Shown here: piece after piece, positions 8,775-21,829 of the stretch
How the letters are laid out: each line of letters begins with the position of its first letter
How positions within the stretch are numbered: the first letter of the stretch is position 1
Assembly (NCBI RefSeq): GCF_003666685.1
Contig: NZ_RCIZ01000003.1
Location: forward strand, 124,001-188,000
Source: Mesorhizobium sp. YM1C-6-2
Lineage (GTDB): Bacteria; Pseudomonadota; Alphaproteobacteria; Rhizobiales; Rhizobiaceae
Reading direction: 5' to 3'
DNA length: 64,000 nucleotides
The notes under the pieces: generated by a model
Database searches by the model: none
Seen by the model: the letters and a program-made list of their open reading frames with translations, nothing else
Told to the model about the DNA's origin: nothing
Program-made: the position numbers and the translations under genes

Positions 8775-8800
8775 AACGCGCCGCGCCGTCCCGATGTTCC
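8775..8800 (-). promoter_or_regulatory. EcfG (general stress sigma factor)-type promoter for the DUF1328 gene
   Basis: On the minus strand GGAAC (8796-8800) is followed after exactly 17 bases by CGTT (8775-8778), matching the alphaproteobacterial EcfG consensus GGAAC-N16/17-cGTT. The rest of the 8741-9045 gap shows no gene; its right part is AT-richer and presumably holds the promoter of the Omp19-like gene. Confidence 0.7.
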
Positions 8801-9045
8801 GCGGGGCGTGAAACTCGGGCGTTGCCGCCATATCGCGGGCCCTAGCCTCCGTGTCTTCGCGCCGGGCGTGGCGCACGGCGGCTGACGGACGGAGTCGGAC
8901 GGTCACAATTGTTGAAAAAATTTCGCGACAAATCCGACCACACACCCAATTTTAACCATATGAGGCTGAAATTCGGCCACCTTCGCCGGCATGTTGGTGT
9001 GAGGAACGGTCCTGTGGCGCCGCCGGCGCCTGACGGAGGGTTGCG

Positions 9046-9579
9046 ATGGTTGTTTCGAAGACTGGTATGATTGCGGTTTCGCTGGCAGCGCTGCTTGCCG
9101 CGGGCTGCTCGAGTACCCGCTTCTCGTCGATGAACGAGCAGCCCGCGCCGTTGCAGGCCGCCCCCTCCGGCAAAGTGACCAGCTCGACGTCCCTGCCGCC
9201 GCCGGCCGCGCCCGGCACGGCCACCGATCCGGCGAGCTTCCCGGCCGCCCCCGGCGCCTCGACGCAGATGGCCGGGGTCGATCCGGCTGCCGCCGCGCCC
9301 GACCTCACCACCGGCAACGTCGTCGGCGCCTGGAACGCGTCGGTGTCCGGCCAGAGCTGCCAGCTCATCACCTCGCTGACCAAGCTCGGTTCGAACAACC
9401 GCGCGGCGTCGCGCGGCTGCGCCACCCCCGTAAACGGGGTGAAGAGCTGGAACGTCTCCGGCAAGCAGCTCTCTCTCTACGACGAGAGCGGGTCGACGCT
9501 CGCGACGCTCTATTCATCCGGAGCGGAAAAATTCAATGGACAGACCTCGACCGGATTGCCTATCTCGCTGTCCAGGTAG
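9046..9579 (+). CDS. Omp19-like outer-membrane lipoprotein with protease-inhibitor (AprI/Inh) domain
   Basis: This is a 177-residue lipoprotein. It has a signal peptide with lipobox LAAGC (Cys21), a Pro/Ala/Ser-rich linker (about 30-85), and a C-terminal small beta-barrel domain starting near VVGAWNASVSGQSCQL with two cysteines. This is the layout of Brucella Omp19 and relatives, whose C-terminal domain is of the metalloprotease-inhibitor AprI/Inh fold. The function here, outer-membrane protection or protease inhibition, is inferred from the family. It lies alone upstream of zapE. Confidence 0.85.
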   Translation: MVVSKTGMIAVSLAALLAAGCSSTRFSSMNEQPAPLQAAPSGKVTSSTSLPPPAAPGTATDPASFPAAPGASTQMAGVDPAAAAPDLTTGNVVGAWNASVSGQSCQLITSLTKLGSNNRAASRGCATPVNGVKSWNVSGKQLSLYDESGSTLATLYSSGAEKFNGQTSTGLPISLSR

Positions 9580-9609
9580 ACCGTTCCATCCCTTTCCGTT
9601 CCATGACCA

Positions 9610-10806
9610 ATGCACCTGCGTGACGGCCTCCAGCCGCATTCGACCGTCGCGCAGCGCTATGCGCACCTCGCGGAGACCGGCGAGATCGCCGAGGATCCGG
9701 CGCAGCGCCCGGTTGTATCGGCCCTCGACCACCTGATCGACGAGATCAGGGCCAAGCGCCTCGCCCGCAAGTCGAGCGCGCTCGGCTGGCTGTTCGCCAA
9801 GAACCGCGCCGCGACCGAGCCCGTGACCGGCCTCTACGTCCATGGCGGCGTCGGGCGCGGCAAGACCATGCTGATGGACCTGTTCTTCGACACGGTGCCG
9901 GTGCGCCGCAAGCGGCGCGTGCATTTCAACGACTTCATGGCCGATGCGCATGACCGCATCCAGAAGCACCGGCAGGCCCGCAAGGAAGGCACGGTTCGCG
10001 AGGACGACCCGATCCCGCCCGTCGCCAGGGCGCTGGCCGAAGAGGCCTGGGTGCTCTGCTTCGACGAGTTCTCGGTCACCGACATCGCCGACGCGATGAT
10101 CCTGTCGCGGCTGTTCTCGGCGCTGTTCGCCAACGGCGTGGTGCTGGTCGCCACCTCCAATCTGGCGCCTGACGATCTTTACCGCGACGGGCTGAACCGC
10201 CAGCTCTTCCTGCCTTTCGTCGCCCTCCTGAAGCGGCATGCGAGGGTGATCGCGCTCGATTCCGAGACCGACTACCGGATGGAGAAGCTGAACCGGCTCC
10301 CGGTCTACATGACGCCACTGTCGGCCGAGACGGACCGCAGGATGGACGAGGCGTGGGGCGCGGTGACGCGCGGGACGGCGAGCGCGCCGGATGCGCTGAC
10401 GGTCAAGGGACGGCAGGTGGCGGTGCCGATCGCGGCGGGCGAGGCTGCCCGCTTCAGCTTCGCCGAGCTTTGCGAGAAGCCGCTCGGCGCGCGCGACTAT
10501 CTGGCGATCGTCGACAGGTTCGGCACCATCTTCGTCGACCATGTGCCGGTGCTCGACCAGACGCTGCGCAATCCCGCCAAACGCTTCATCCTGCTGATCG
10601 ACACATTGTACGACAAGCGTGCGCGGCTGGTGCTGAGCGCCGCGGCGCCGCCCGACCGGCTCTATGCCGGCCGCGCTGGCGTCACCGAGGCGTTCGAGTT
10701 CGACCGTACCGTCTCGCGGCTGATCGAGATGCAGAGCCGGGAGTGGCTGGACGAATGGTCCGAGAGGCGCGGCGACCCTCCGAAGGCGGCGGCCTCCGGA
10801 TCCTGA
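9610..10806 (+). CDS. zapE: Cell division protein ZapE (AFG1-like ATPase)
   Basis: This 398-residue P-loop ATPase has Walker A GGVGRGKT (79-86), a Walker B-type stretch ending LCFDEFSV, and HFNDFMADAHDRI, all typical of the AFG1/ZapE family. ZapE acts on the Z-ring in proteobacteria, and mitochondrial homologues act in protein quality control. In Rhizobiales it commonly precedes mdh and the suc operon, as here, though a GNAT gene on the opposite strand intervenes. Confidence 0.92.
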   Translation: MHLRDGLQPHSTVAQRYAHLAETGEIAEDPAQRPVVSALDHLIDEIRAKRLARKSSALGWLFAKNRAATEPVTGLYVHGGVGRGKTMLMDLFFDTVPVRRKRRVHFNDFMADAHDRIQKHRQARKEGTVREDDPIPPVARALAEEAWVLCFDEFSVTDIADAMILSRLFSALFANGVVLVATSNLAPDDLYRDGLNRQLFLPFVALLKRHARVIALDSETDYRMEKLNRLPVYMTPLSAETDRRMDEAWGAVTRGTASAPDALTVKGRQVAVPIAAGEAARFSFAELCEKPLGARDYLAIVDRFGTIFVDHVPVLDQTLRNPAKRFILLIDTLYDKRARLVLSAAAPPDRLYAGRAGVTEAFEFDRTVSRLIEMQSREWLDEWSERRGDPPKAAASGS

Positions 10807-10813
10807 CCGCAGC

Positions 10814-10918
10814 TAGAGCGTATCCGTCTTCTCTCCGAATCGCGGAACCGCTCCATCCGTTTGTTTTTACGCAATTCCGGACGCAAAACCGCTGCGCACT
10901 TTTGCTGGAATTGCTCTA
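10814..10918. repeat. Mesorhizobial 'TAGAGCAATTCC' intergenic repeat
   Basis: Read leftward, the element starts TAGAGCAATTCCAGCAAAAG and contains GCGGTTTTGCGTCCGGAATT. An AATTCC near one end and GGAATT in the middle form an internal inverted repeat. The sequence is of a type I know as recurrent in Mesorhizobium intergenic regions. It fills the convergent gap between zapE and the GNAT gene. Its first three bases form the stop codon of the GNAT gene (10916-10918). Confidence 0.65.
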
Positions 10919-11365
10919 CAGCCGATAGGCGTACATGACGAAGGTCCCGGTCTCGTCCAGGTGCAGATCAAGGCTTTCATACAGCCCCCGCGCCGGCAGA
11001 TTGTCCGGCTCGGTGCCGACCCAGGCTTCGCCGCAGCCGAGTTCCCTGCCGATCCCGAGCATGCTTTCGACCAGCGCGCGGCCGATGCCATTGCGCTGCA
11101 TGGCGGGCGTCACGCCGACCTCGTCGAGATAGAGTTCCGTCACCTTGTCGGGATGGCGATGGAGGACGGCTGCGCATTGGCCGACCACAATGCCGCCCGA
11201 AAGCGCGACCAGCATGATGTGGCCGGGTTCGGCCAGATAGGCAGCCAGCCGATCGGCGCGGACCGGCTCGTCGAACACGTCGTCGGCGAGGCGATGGAGC
11301 AATTCGGCATTGTCGGGCGAGAGCCTGACGATCTCGAAACTTGTGTCCTCCAAAGGTGAGATCAT
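10916..11365 (-). CDS. GNAT-family N-acetyltransferase
   Basis: This 149-residue acetyltransferase has the GNAT core. Strand beta4 is LYLDEVGVTP, followed by the acetyl-CoA pyrophosphate loop MQRNGIGRALV (a QRxGIG-type motif A). A motif B-like region follows around GCGEAWVGTEPDNLPARGLYESLDL. The acceptor substrate cannot be told; homologues include aminoglycoside acetyltransferase-like and general GNAT enzymes. It is a single gene between zapE and mdh on the opposite strand. Its TAG stop coincides with the edge of the neighbouring intergenic repeat. Confidence 0.85.
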   Translation of the reverse strand: MISPLEDTSFEIVRLSPDNAELLHRLADDVFDEPVRADRLAAYLAEPGHIMLVALSGGIVVGQCAAVLHRHPDKVTELYLDEVGVTPAMQRNGIGRALVESMLGIGRELGCGEAWVGTEPDNLPARGLYESLDLHLDETGTFVMYAYRL

Positions 11366-11385
11366 GACAACTCCGTGACTATTCT

Positions 11386-11414
11386 TTGACGTTTACGTAA
11401 ATGCATTATTATCT
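11386..11414 (+). promoter_or_regulatory. Probable sigma70 promoter of the mdh-suc-lpd operon
   Basis: TTGACG (11386-11391), a 17-base spacer and TTATCT (11409-11414) lie in an AT-rich island between the divergent GNAT gene and mdh. This leaves a leader of about 150 bases before mdh. It is a consensus match by eye only. Confidence 0.45.
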
Positions 11415-11444
11415 AACCGATTGAAAATATTCACCCAAAAATAA

Positions 11445-12539
<1,095 letters not shown>

Positions 12540-12567
12540 TCTCGCCCAGAAACAAGGACGGTCCGCG

Positions 12568-13761
<1,194 letters not shown>

Positions 13762-13764
13762 GCG

Positions 13765-14079
13765 GTGAACGTCTTGTCGATCCCGCTGCCGCTTGTCGTT
13801 GTCGTGCCTGTTGCGATGATGCTGGCGGCTGGGTTGAGCCCAAGGCTTGGGCTGGGACGTTTTGCTGCTGTAACCGTTGTAGTGCTTTCGTTGATTGGCG
13901 CCGGCCTGATTTGGCTTTCAGGTTTAAGGGCCACTTGCGGGATCAATGAGAGTGAATGCTTGGGTGCAACAGCAACGACTTACCTCGTTGGTCTGTTTTG
14001 GCTGATGGCATTTGCAACCAGTATTATTTCAATTTCGCGCACCAAGGCCGTGGGAAATAATTCGGAGTCCGGGAACTAA
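13765..14079 (+). CDS. Hypothetical three-span membrane protein lodged between sucC and sucD
   Basis: This 104-residue protein has three likely membrane spans (about residues 5-24, 30-52 and 69-90). A short loop with two cysteines (TCGINESEC) sits between spans 2 and 3. I recognise no family. It begins with GTG three bases after the sucC stop, and its TAA overlaps the sucD ATG by one base, so it is embedded in the operon without disrupting coupling. Its base composition is less GC-rich than its neighbours. The protein has a polar C-terminal tail ending NNSESGN. Function unknown. Confidence 0.65.
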   Translation: MNVLSIPLPLVVVVPVAMMLAAGLSPRLGLGRFAAVTVVVLSLIGAGLIWLSGLRATCGINESECLGATATTYLVGLFWLMAFATSIISISRTKAVGNNSESGN

Positions 14080-14975
14080 TGTCCATCCTCATCGACAAGA
14101 ACACCAAGGTTCTCGTGCAGGGCCTGACCGGCAACACCGGCTCCTTCCACACCGAGCAGGCGCTCGCCTATCACGGCACCAAGATGGTCGGCGGCATCCA
14201 TCCGAAGAAGGGCGGGACCAAGTGGGACGGCTCGGTTCCGCTGCCGATCTTCGCCACCGTTGCCGAGGGCAAGGCTGCGACCGGCGCCAACGCGTCGGTG
14301 GTCTACGTGCCGCCGGCAGGCGCTGCCGCGGCGATCATCGAGGCGATCGAGGCCGAGATTCCGCTCATCGTCTGCATCACCGAAGGCATTCCGGTGATGG
14401 ACATGGTCAAGGTGAAGGCGAAGCTCGACAAGTCGAAGTCGCGGCTGATCGGGCCGAACTGCCCGGGCATCGTCACGCCGGATGAGTGCAAGATCGGCAT
14501 CATGCCCGGCAACATCTTCCGCAAGGGCTCGGTCGGCGTTGTTTCCCGCTCGGGAACACTTACCTATGAGGCGGTGTTCCAGACCACCAATGAAGGGCTC
14601 GGCCAGTCCACCGCTGTCGGCATCGGTGGCGATCCGGTCAAGGGGACAGAGTTCATCGACATATTGGAGATGTTCCTGGCCGACGACGAGACGAAATCGA
14701 TCATCATGATCGGCGAGATCGGCGGCTCGGCCGAGGAGGATGCGGCGCAGTTCCTGATCGACGAGGCAAAACGCGGCAGGAAGAAGCCGATGGCGGGCTT
14801 CATCGCCGGCCGTACCGCCCCTCCCGGCCGCACGATGGGCCATGCGGGCGCGGTGATCTCGGGCGGCAAGGGCGGCGCCGAGGACAAGATCGCGGCGATG
14901 GAAGCCGCGGGCATCAAGGTGTCGCCGTCGCCGGCAAGGCTGGGCAAGACCCTGGTCGAGGCGATCAAGGGTTAA
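14079..14975 (+). CDS. sucD: Succinyl-CoA synthetase alpha subunit
   Basis: SucD binds CoA and carries the phosphohistidine. The 298-residue protein starts [19 protein letters not shown]. It contains the GPNCPGI block and His255 in [14 protein letters not shown], the phosphorylated residue. The ATG overlaps the stop of the inserted small membrane-protein gene. Confidence 0.97.
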   Translation: MSILIDKNTKVLVQGLTGNTGSFHTEQALAYHGTKMVGGIHPKKGGTKWDGSVPLPIFATVAEGKAATGANASVVYVPPAGAAAAIIEAIEAEIPLIVCITEGIPVMDMVKVKAKLDKSKSRLIGPNCPGIVTPDECKIGIMPGNIFRKGSVGVVSRSGTLTYEAVFQTTNEGLGQSTAVGIGGDPVKGTEFIDILEMFLADDETKSIIMIGEIGGSAEEDAAQFLIDEAKRGRKKPMAGFIAGRTAPPGRTMGHAGAVISGGKGGAEDKIAAMEAAGIKVSPSPARLGKTLVEAIKG

Positions 14976-14989
14976 GGGAGTATGGGTTT

Positions 14990-15052
14990 AGGGGAGTAGG
15001 TTAGTAGGGCGCCTAACGCTTTCCCCTACTTCCCTTACTCACCTACTCCCCT
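14990..15052. repeat. Long inverted repeat between sucD and sucA
   Basis: AGGGGAGTAGGT (14990-15001) is the exact reverse complement of ACCTACTCCCCT (15041-15052). A nested AGTAGGG and CCCCTACT pair lies inside. The transcript would form a long stem in the 115-base sucD-sucA gap, just before the sucA ribosome site. It could be a processing or attenuation signal, or a repeat-family member. Confidence 0.6.
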
Positions 15053-15090
15053 CGAAAAGGAGACGGAGCGCGGCGCTCCGACAGGTAAAG

Positions 15091-18090
15091 ATGGCACGGC
15101 AAGATCAGGCCAACGACGAATTCTCTCTCACCTCCTTCCTCTACGGCGGCAACGCCGACTATCTCGAGCAGCTTCAGGCTGCCTATGAGGAAGATCCGCA
15201 GTCGGTCGATCCCGAGTGGCAGGACTTCTTCGGCGCCCTGAAGGACGACGCGATCGACGTCAGGAAGAACGCCAGGGGCGCGTCCTGGTCGAAGCCGTCC
15301 TGGCCGCTGCAGGCGAACGGCGAACTGGTCTCGGCGCTCGACGGCGACTGGGGCCTGGTCGAGAAGCACATCGAGAAGAAGGTCCGGGACAAGGCGGTCA
15401 ATGGCGGAGCGGCCGCCGGCGTCGCGATCTCGGACGCCGACATACAGCAGGCGACGCGCGATTCCGTGCGCGCCATCATGATGATCCGCGCCTTCCGCAT
15501 GCGCGGGCACCTGCACGCCAATCTCGATCCGCTCGGCATCGCCAAGCCGCTCGAGGATTACGACGAGCTGTCGCCCTCCTCCTACGGTTTCGTCGAGGCC
15601 GATTACGACCGCAAGATCTTCATAGACGGTGTGCTCGGGCTCGAATACGCGACCATCCGCGAGATGCTCGACATACTGACGCGGACCTATTGCTCGACGC
15701 TCGGCGTCGAGTTCATGCACATCTCCGATCCCGAGGAGAAGGCCTGGATCCAGGCCCGCATCGAGGGCACGGACAAGGAGATCACCTTCACCGCCGAAGG
15801 CAAGAAGGCGATCCTGTCGAAGCTGATCGAGGCGGAAGGCTTCGAGCAGTTCATCGACGTCAAGTACAAGGGCACCAAGCGCTTCGGTCTGGATGGCGGC
15901 GAGTCGGTCATCCCGGCGCTGGAGCAGATCATCAAGCGCGGCGGCGCGCTCGGCCTCAAGGAGGTCGTGCTCGGCATGGCCCACCGCGGCCGCCTGAACG
16001 TCCTCTCCCAGGTGATGGCCAAGCCGCACCGCGCCATCTTCCACGAGTTCAAGGGCGGCTCCTTCGCGCCCGACGACGTGGAGGGCTCGGGCGACGTGAA
16101 GTACCATCTCGGCGCCTCGTCGGACCGCGAGTTCGACGGCAACAAGGTGCACCTGTCGCTGACCGCCAACCCCTCTCATCTCGAGATCGTCGATCCGGTC
16201 GTGATGGGTAAGGCGCGCGCCAAGCAGGACCAGCTTTTTGGCCGTACCAGGGAAGAGATCGTGCCGCTCGAGGAGCGCGCCAAGGTGCTGCCGCTGCTCC
16301 TGCACGGCGACGCCGCTTTCGCCGGCCAGGGCGTGATCGCCGAAATCCTGGGCCTGTCGGGCCTGCGAGGCCACCGCGTCGCCGGCACGCTGCACTTCAT
16401 CATCAACAACCAGATCGGCTTCACCACCAATCCGCGCTTCTCGCGTTCCTCGCCCTATCCGTCGGACGTCGCCAAGATGATCGAGGCGCCGATCTTCCAC
16501 GTCAACGGCGACGATCCGGAAGCCGTCGTGCATGCCGCCAAGGTGGCTACTGAATTCCGCATGAAGTTCCACAAGCCGGTCGTGGTGGACATGTTCTGCT
16601 ACCGCCGCTTCGGCCACAATGAGGGTGACGAGCCTGCCTTCACGCAGCCGATCATGTACCGCAAGATCCGCGGCCAGAAGACGACGGCGGCGATCTACGC
16701 CGAGAAGCTGATCGCCGAAGGGCTGGTCACGCAGGCCGACATCGACAAGATGCGGGCCGACTGGCGCGCCCGTCTCGAGACCGAATGGGAGATCGGCCAG
16801 TCCTACAAGCCCAACAAGGCCGACTGGCTGGACGGCGCTTGGACGGGGCTGAGGGCCGCCGACAACGAGGACGAGCTGCGCCGCGGCAAGACCGCCGTGC
16901 CGGTCAAGACGCTGAAGGAGATCGGCAAGAAGCTGACCGAAGTGCCGAAGGATTTCGAAATCCACCGGACCATCGGCCGCTTCCTGGACGCCCGCCGCAA
17001 CATGATCGAAACCGGCGAGGGCATCGACTGGTCGACGGCCGAGGCGCTCGCCTTCGGATCCATCGTGCTCGACGGCAATCCGATCCGCCTCTCCGGCCAG
17101 GATTCGGAGCGCGGCACCTTCTCGCAGCGCCACGCCGTGCTCTACGACCAGCGCGACGAGACCCGCTACATCCCGCTGAACAACCTCTCGGCCGCCCAGG
17201 CCGGCTTCGAGGTGATCAACTCGATGCTGTCGGAAGAGGCCGTGCTCGGCTACGAATACGGCTACTCGCTGTCGGCGCCGAACGCGCTGACGCTGTGGGA
17301 GGCGCAGTTCGGCGACTTCGCCAACGGCGCGCAGGTCGTGTTCGACCAGTTCATCTCCTCGGGCGAGCGCAAGTGGCTGCGCATGTCGGGCCTCGTCTGC
17401 CTGCTGCCGCACGGCTACGAAGGGCAGGGGCCCGAGCATTCCTCGGCCAGGCTCGAGCGCTTCCTGCAGCTCTGCGCGGAAGACAACATGCAGGTGGCGA
17501 ACGTCACGACGCCGGCAAACTATTTCCACATCCTGCGCCGGCAGCTGAAGCGCGACTTCCGCAAGCCGCTGATCCTGATGACGCCGAAGTCGCTGCTGCG
17601 CCACAAGCGCGCCGTGTCGAGCCTGTCGGAGATCTCGGGGGAAAGCTCCTTCCACCGGCTGCTGTGGGACGATGCGCAGCTGCTGCCGAACCAGGCGATC
17701 AAGCTGGTCAAGGATTCGAAGATCCGCCGCGTCGTGCTCTGCGCCGGCAAGGTCTACTACGACCTCTACGAGGAGCGCGAGAAGCGCGGCATCGACGACG
17801 TCTACCTCCTGCGCGTCGAGCAGCTCTATCCGTTCCCGGCCAAGGCGCTGATCACCGAGCTCAGCCGCTTCCGCAACGCGGAGATGGTGTGGTGCCAGGA
17901 AGAGCCGAAGAACATGGGCGCCTGGTCGTTCATCGACCCCTATCTCGAATGGGTGCTCGCCCATATCGACGCCAAGCACCAGCGCGTACGCTACACCGGC
18001 CGTCCGGCCGCGGCGTCGCCGGCGACCGGCCTGATGTCGAAGCACCTGGCGCAGCTCGCCGCCTTCCTCGACGACGCGCTCGGCCAATAA
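15091..18090 (+). CDS. sucA: 2-oxoglutarate dehydrogenase E1 component
   Basis: This is the thiamine-diphosphate E1 subunit that decarboxylates 2-oxoglutarate and passes the succinyl group to E2. The 999-residue protein opens with the conserved [13 protein letters not shown] segment. It has [14 protein letters not shown], the ThDP/Mg block VNGDDPEAV, and [16 protein letters not shown]. The start is the ATG at 15091. The opposite strand carries a very long open frame that is a composition shadow of this gene. Confidence 0.97.
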   Translation: MARQDQANDEFSLTSFLYGGNADYLEQLQAAYEEDPQSVDPEWQDFFGALKDDAIDVRKNARGASWSKPSWPLQANGELVSALDGDWGLVEKHIEKKVRDKAVNGGAAAGVAISDADIQQATRDSVRAIMMIRAFRMRGHLHANLDPLGIAKPLEDYDELSPSSYGFVEADYDRKIFIDGVLGLEYATIREMLDILTRTYCSTLGVEFMHISDPEEKAWIQARIEGTDKEITFTAEGKKAILSKLIEAEGFEQFIDVKYKGTKRFGLDGGESVIPALEQIIKRGGALGLKEVVLGMAHRGRLNVLSQVMAKPHRAIFHEFKGGSFAPDDVEGSGDVKYHLGASSDREFDGNKVHLSLTANPSHLEIVDPVVMGKARAKQDQLFGRTREEIVPLEERAKVLPLLLHGDAAFAGQGVIAEILGLSGLRGHRVAGTLHFIINNQIGFTTNPRFSRSSPYPSDVAKMIEAPIFHVNGDDPEAVVHAAKVATEFRMKFHKPVVVDMFCYRRFGHNEGDEPAFTQPIMYRKIRGQKTTAAIYAEKLIAEGLVTQADIDKMRADWRARLETEWEIGQSYKPNKADWLDGAWTGLRAADNEDELRRGKTAVPVKTLKEIGKKLTEVPKDFEIHRTIGRFLDARRNMIETGEGIDWSTAEALAFGSIVLDGNPIRLSGQDSERGTFSQRHAVLYDQRDETRYIPLNNLSAAQAGFEVINSMLSEEAVLGYEYGYSLSAPNALTLWEAQFGDFANGAQVVFDQFISSGERKWLRMSGLVCLLPHGYEGQGPEHSSARLERFLQLCAEDNMQVANVTTPANYFHILRRQLKRDFRKPLILMTPKSLLRHKRAVSSLSEISGESSFHRLLWDDAQLLPNQAIKLVKDSKIRRVVLCAGKVYYDLYEEREKRGIDDVYLLRVEQLYPFPAKALITELSRFRNAEMVWCQEEPKNMGAWSFIDPYLEWVLAHIDAKHQRVRYTGRPAAASPATGLMSKHLAQLAAFLDDALGQ

Positions 18091-18148
18091 CGAAGCCAAT
18101 AACGAAGATCGTACGGTAAACACAGAACGGACAGGCAGGACCAGAACA

Positions 18149-19444
<1,296 letters not shown>

Positions 19445-19552
19445 GCGCATTGCTTCGCTGTGTTCGCCTGTCGGAACGGCCGGTTCTCGAACGACATTCG
19501 CCTGTAACTGTCTCGAAAGCGAAGCATCGCTTCGCGTCAGGAAGGTAGTGAC

Positions 19553-19957
19553 ATGGAAGTCGCAGCAGCATCGACCGAAATCTGGGTTCTCGGCTGGAGC
19601 GCGGTGCTCCTCATCCTGCAGGTCGCCGCGCAGGCGACCGCCGCCGGCGATCTCGGCGGCGAATATCTGCTCGGGCCGCGCGACGAAAAACGCGAATCGA
19701 AGAGCATCCTTGCCGGCCGACTCGACCGCGCGCTGAAGAACCTGCTCGAGACCTACCCGGCCTTCATCGCCATCGTCGTGGCGTTGGTGGTGACCGGCAA
19801 GACCGGCGGCATGGCCGCGACCGGCGCGTGGATATGGCTGGCGGCCCGCGTGCTTTATGTCTTCCTCTATGCGGGCGGCGTCCGCGCCATTCGCACGCTG
19901 GCGTGGACCGTCTCGATCGTCGGTCTCGTGCTGATGCTGATCAGGCTGTTGTTCTGA
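19553..19957 (+). CDS. MAPEG-family membrane protein
   Basis: This 134-residue protein has four likely membrane spans. The segment LGGEYLLGPRDEKRE followed by GRLDRALKNLLETYPAF matches the MAPEG family (membrane-associated eicosanoid and glutathione metabolism); the N-rich basic helix RALxNxxET is the usual family mark. Bacterial members with this short plan have no proven substrate. It sits inside the suc-lpd gene run on the same strand. A small hairpin (GCGAAGC-ATC-GCTTCGC, 19519-19535) precedes its ribosome site. Confidence 0.8.
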   Translation: MEVAAASTEIWVLGWSAVLLILQVAAQATAAGDLGGEYLLGPRDEKRESKSILAGRLDRALKNLLETYPAFIAIVVALVVTGKTGGMAATGAWIWLAARVLYVFLYAGGVRAIRTLAWTVSIVGLVLMLIRLLF

Positions 19958-20113
19958 TGTGGCCGTCGATGCGGGGGCCAGCATTCCCAAGAATGATTTT
20001 GCATCGAAGGGTTGCCGGGAACGGCCGGCTCGACCGTGGCTTTCAGGCCGCGAAGATCATAGATAGCAGGGGTCGCCGGGCTACCGGCGCACTGAAAACG
20101 GCAGGATGGAAAA

Positions 20114-21517
20114 ATGGCTTATGATGTCGTCGTCATCGGTTCGGGACCGGGCGGATATGTTTGCGCGATCAAGGCTGCGCAGCTCGGACTGAAGGTTGCG
20201 GTGGTCGAGAAGAACGCGACCCTCGGCGGCACCTGCCTCAACATCGGCTGCATCCCGTCCAAGGCGCTGCTTCATGCCTCCGAGATGTTCGCCGAGGCGG
20301 GCCATTCCTTCGACACGCTCGGCGTCGAGGTGACGCCGAAGCTCAACCTCAAGAAGATGATGGCGCACAAGGACACGACGGTGTCGGCGAACGTCAACGG
20401 CGTCGCCTTCCTGTTCAAGAAGAACAAGATCGATTGGCTGAAGGGCACCGGCAAGGTGGTCGGCGCCGGCAAGGTCTCGGTGACCGGCGAGGATGGCAAG
20501 GTCGAGGACGTCGAGACGAAGAACATCGTCATCGCCACCGGCTCCGATGTCGCCGGCATTCCGGGCGTCGAGGTCGCGATCGACGAGAAGGTGATCGTCT
20601 CCTCGACGGGAGCGCTCTCCCTCGACAAGGTGCCTGGCCGTCTGGTCGTCGTGGGCGGCGGTGTGATCGGGCTCGAGCTCGGCTCGGTCTGGGCGCGGCT
20701 CGGCGCCAAGGTGACCGTCGTCGAGTATCTCGACACGATCCTCGGCGGCATGGACGGCGAAGTGGCGAAACAGTTCCAGCGCATGCTCGCCAAGCAGGGC
20801 TTCGACATCAAGCTCGGCTCCAAGGTTACCGCCGTGAAGAAGGCGAAGAAGGGCGCGTCCGTGACCTTCGAGCCGGTCAAGGGCGGCGAGGCCGAGACGA
20901 TCGAGGCCGATGTCGTGCTGATCGCCACCGGCCGCAAGCCCTACACTGACAAGCTCGGGCTGGCCGAAGCGGGCGTCGAGCTCGACGAGCGCGGCCGCGT
21001 CAAGACGGACGGCCACCTCAGGACCAACATCGCGGGCATCTATGCGATCGGCGACGTGGTTGCCGGGCCGATGCTGGCGCACAAGGCGGAGGACGAGGGC
21101 GTCGCGGTCGCCGAGATCATCGCCGGCCAGGCGGGCCATGTGAACTACGACGTCATCCCGAGCGTGGTCTATACCAGCCCGGAGGTCGCCTCGGTCGGCA
21201 AGACCGAGGAGGAGCTGAAGAAGGCCGGCATCGACTACAAGGTCGGGAAGTTCCCCTTCTCCGCCAACGGCCGCGCCCGCGCCATGCTGCACACCGACGG
21301 TTTCGTGAAGATCCTTGCCGACAAGGCGACTGACCGCGTGCTGGGGGCGCATATCGTCGGCTTCGGTGCCGGCGAGATGATCCACGAGGCCGCCGTGCTG
21401 ATGGAATTCTCAGGCTCGTCCGAGGATCTGGCCCGCACCTGCCACGCCCATCCGACCATGTCGGAAGCGGTCAGGGAGGCGGCGTTCGCCACCTTCTCCA
21501 AGCCGATCCACACCTGA
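20114..21517 (+). CDS. lpdA: Dihydrolipoyl dehydrogenase (E3)
   Basis: E3 reoxidises dihydrolipoamide with NAD. The 467-residue flavoprotein has the FAD motif GSGPGG (9-14), redox-active disulfide Cys41/Cys46 in [13 protein letters not shown], an NAD motif [11 protein letters not shown] and the C-terminal HPTMSE with His446. It closes the operon, 156 bases after the MAPEG gene; that gap shows no gene. Confidence 0.97.
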   Translation: MAYDVVVIGSGPGGYVCAIKAAQLGLKVAVVEKNATLGGTCLNIGCIPSKALLHASEMFAEAGHSFDTLGVEVTPKLNLKKMMAHKDTTVSANVNGVAFLFKKNKIDWLKGTGKVVGAGKVSVTGEDGKVEDVETKNIVIATGSDVAGIPGVEVAIDEKVIVSSTGALSLDKVPGRLVVVGGGVIGLELGSVWARLGAKVTVVEYLDTILGGMDGEVAKQFQRMLAKQGFDIKLGSKVTAVKKAKKGASVTFEPVKGGEAETIEADVVLIATGRKPYTDKLGLAEAGVELDERGRVKTDGHLRTNIAGIYAIGDVVAGPMLAHKAEDEGVAVAEIIAGQAGHVNYDVIPSVVYTSPEVASVGKTEEELKKAGIDYKVGKFPFSANGRARAMLHTDGFVKILADKATDRVLGAHIVGFGAGEMIHEAAVLMEFSGSSEDLARTCHAHPTMSEAVREAAFATFSKPIHT

Positions 21518-21519
21518 TC

Positions 21520-21557
21520 CTTACGCCGGTGCGGAAAGCGATGTTCCGTAGCGTAAG
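21520..21557 (+). terminator. Hairpin just after lpdA
   Basis: CTTACGC (21520-21526) pairs with GCGTAAG (21551-21557), and an inner TGCGGAA/TTCCGTA stem with one G-U pair extends it. It starts three bases after the lpdA stop. There is no strong U-tract, so it may be a 3'-end stabilising structure rather than a classical terminator. Confidence 0.5.
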
Positions 21558-21829
21558 CTGAAACGCCGGCCAGCCGGCGAAATACCGGGCGGGGGGTTCA
21601 TCTCCCGCCGATCATGCGGCAGGAGCCTTGTCAGGACTGATCGCCGTATGAATTTTTGTGACTGTTTTGCAGTGCAAACTTGATGTATGAGTGCGCCGCC
21701 CCTGCGTAAGCCCGGGCGTGGGCGGACTCGAATCGTTTGAAGTCGGTGTAGCGCGAACCCATATCGGACTCACTCGCGTTCGACTTGACTGCTGCCTCGG
21801 ACTACCTGCGCAAGCGGATCACGTGAAGC
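21558..21829. other. Intergenic region before the efflux genes
   Basis: The 312-base gap between lpdA and the RND adaptor holds the hairpin annotated separately and, near 21650-21690, an AT-richer stretch that is the likely promoter of the efflux pair. I find no regulator gene next to the pump and no convincing palindrome. Confidence 0.4.
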
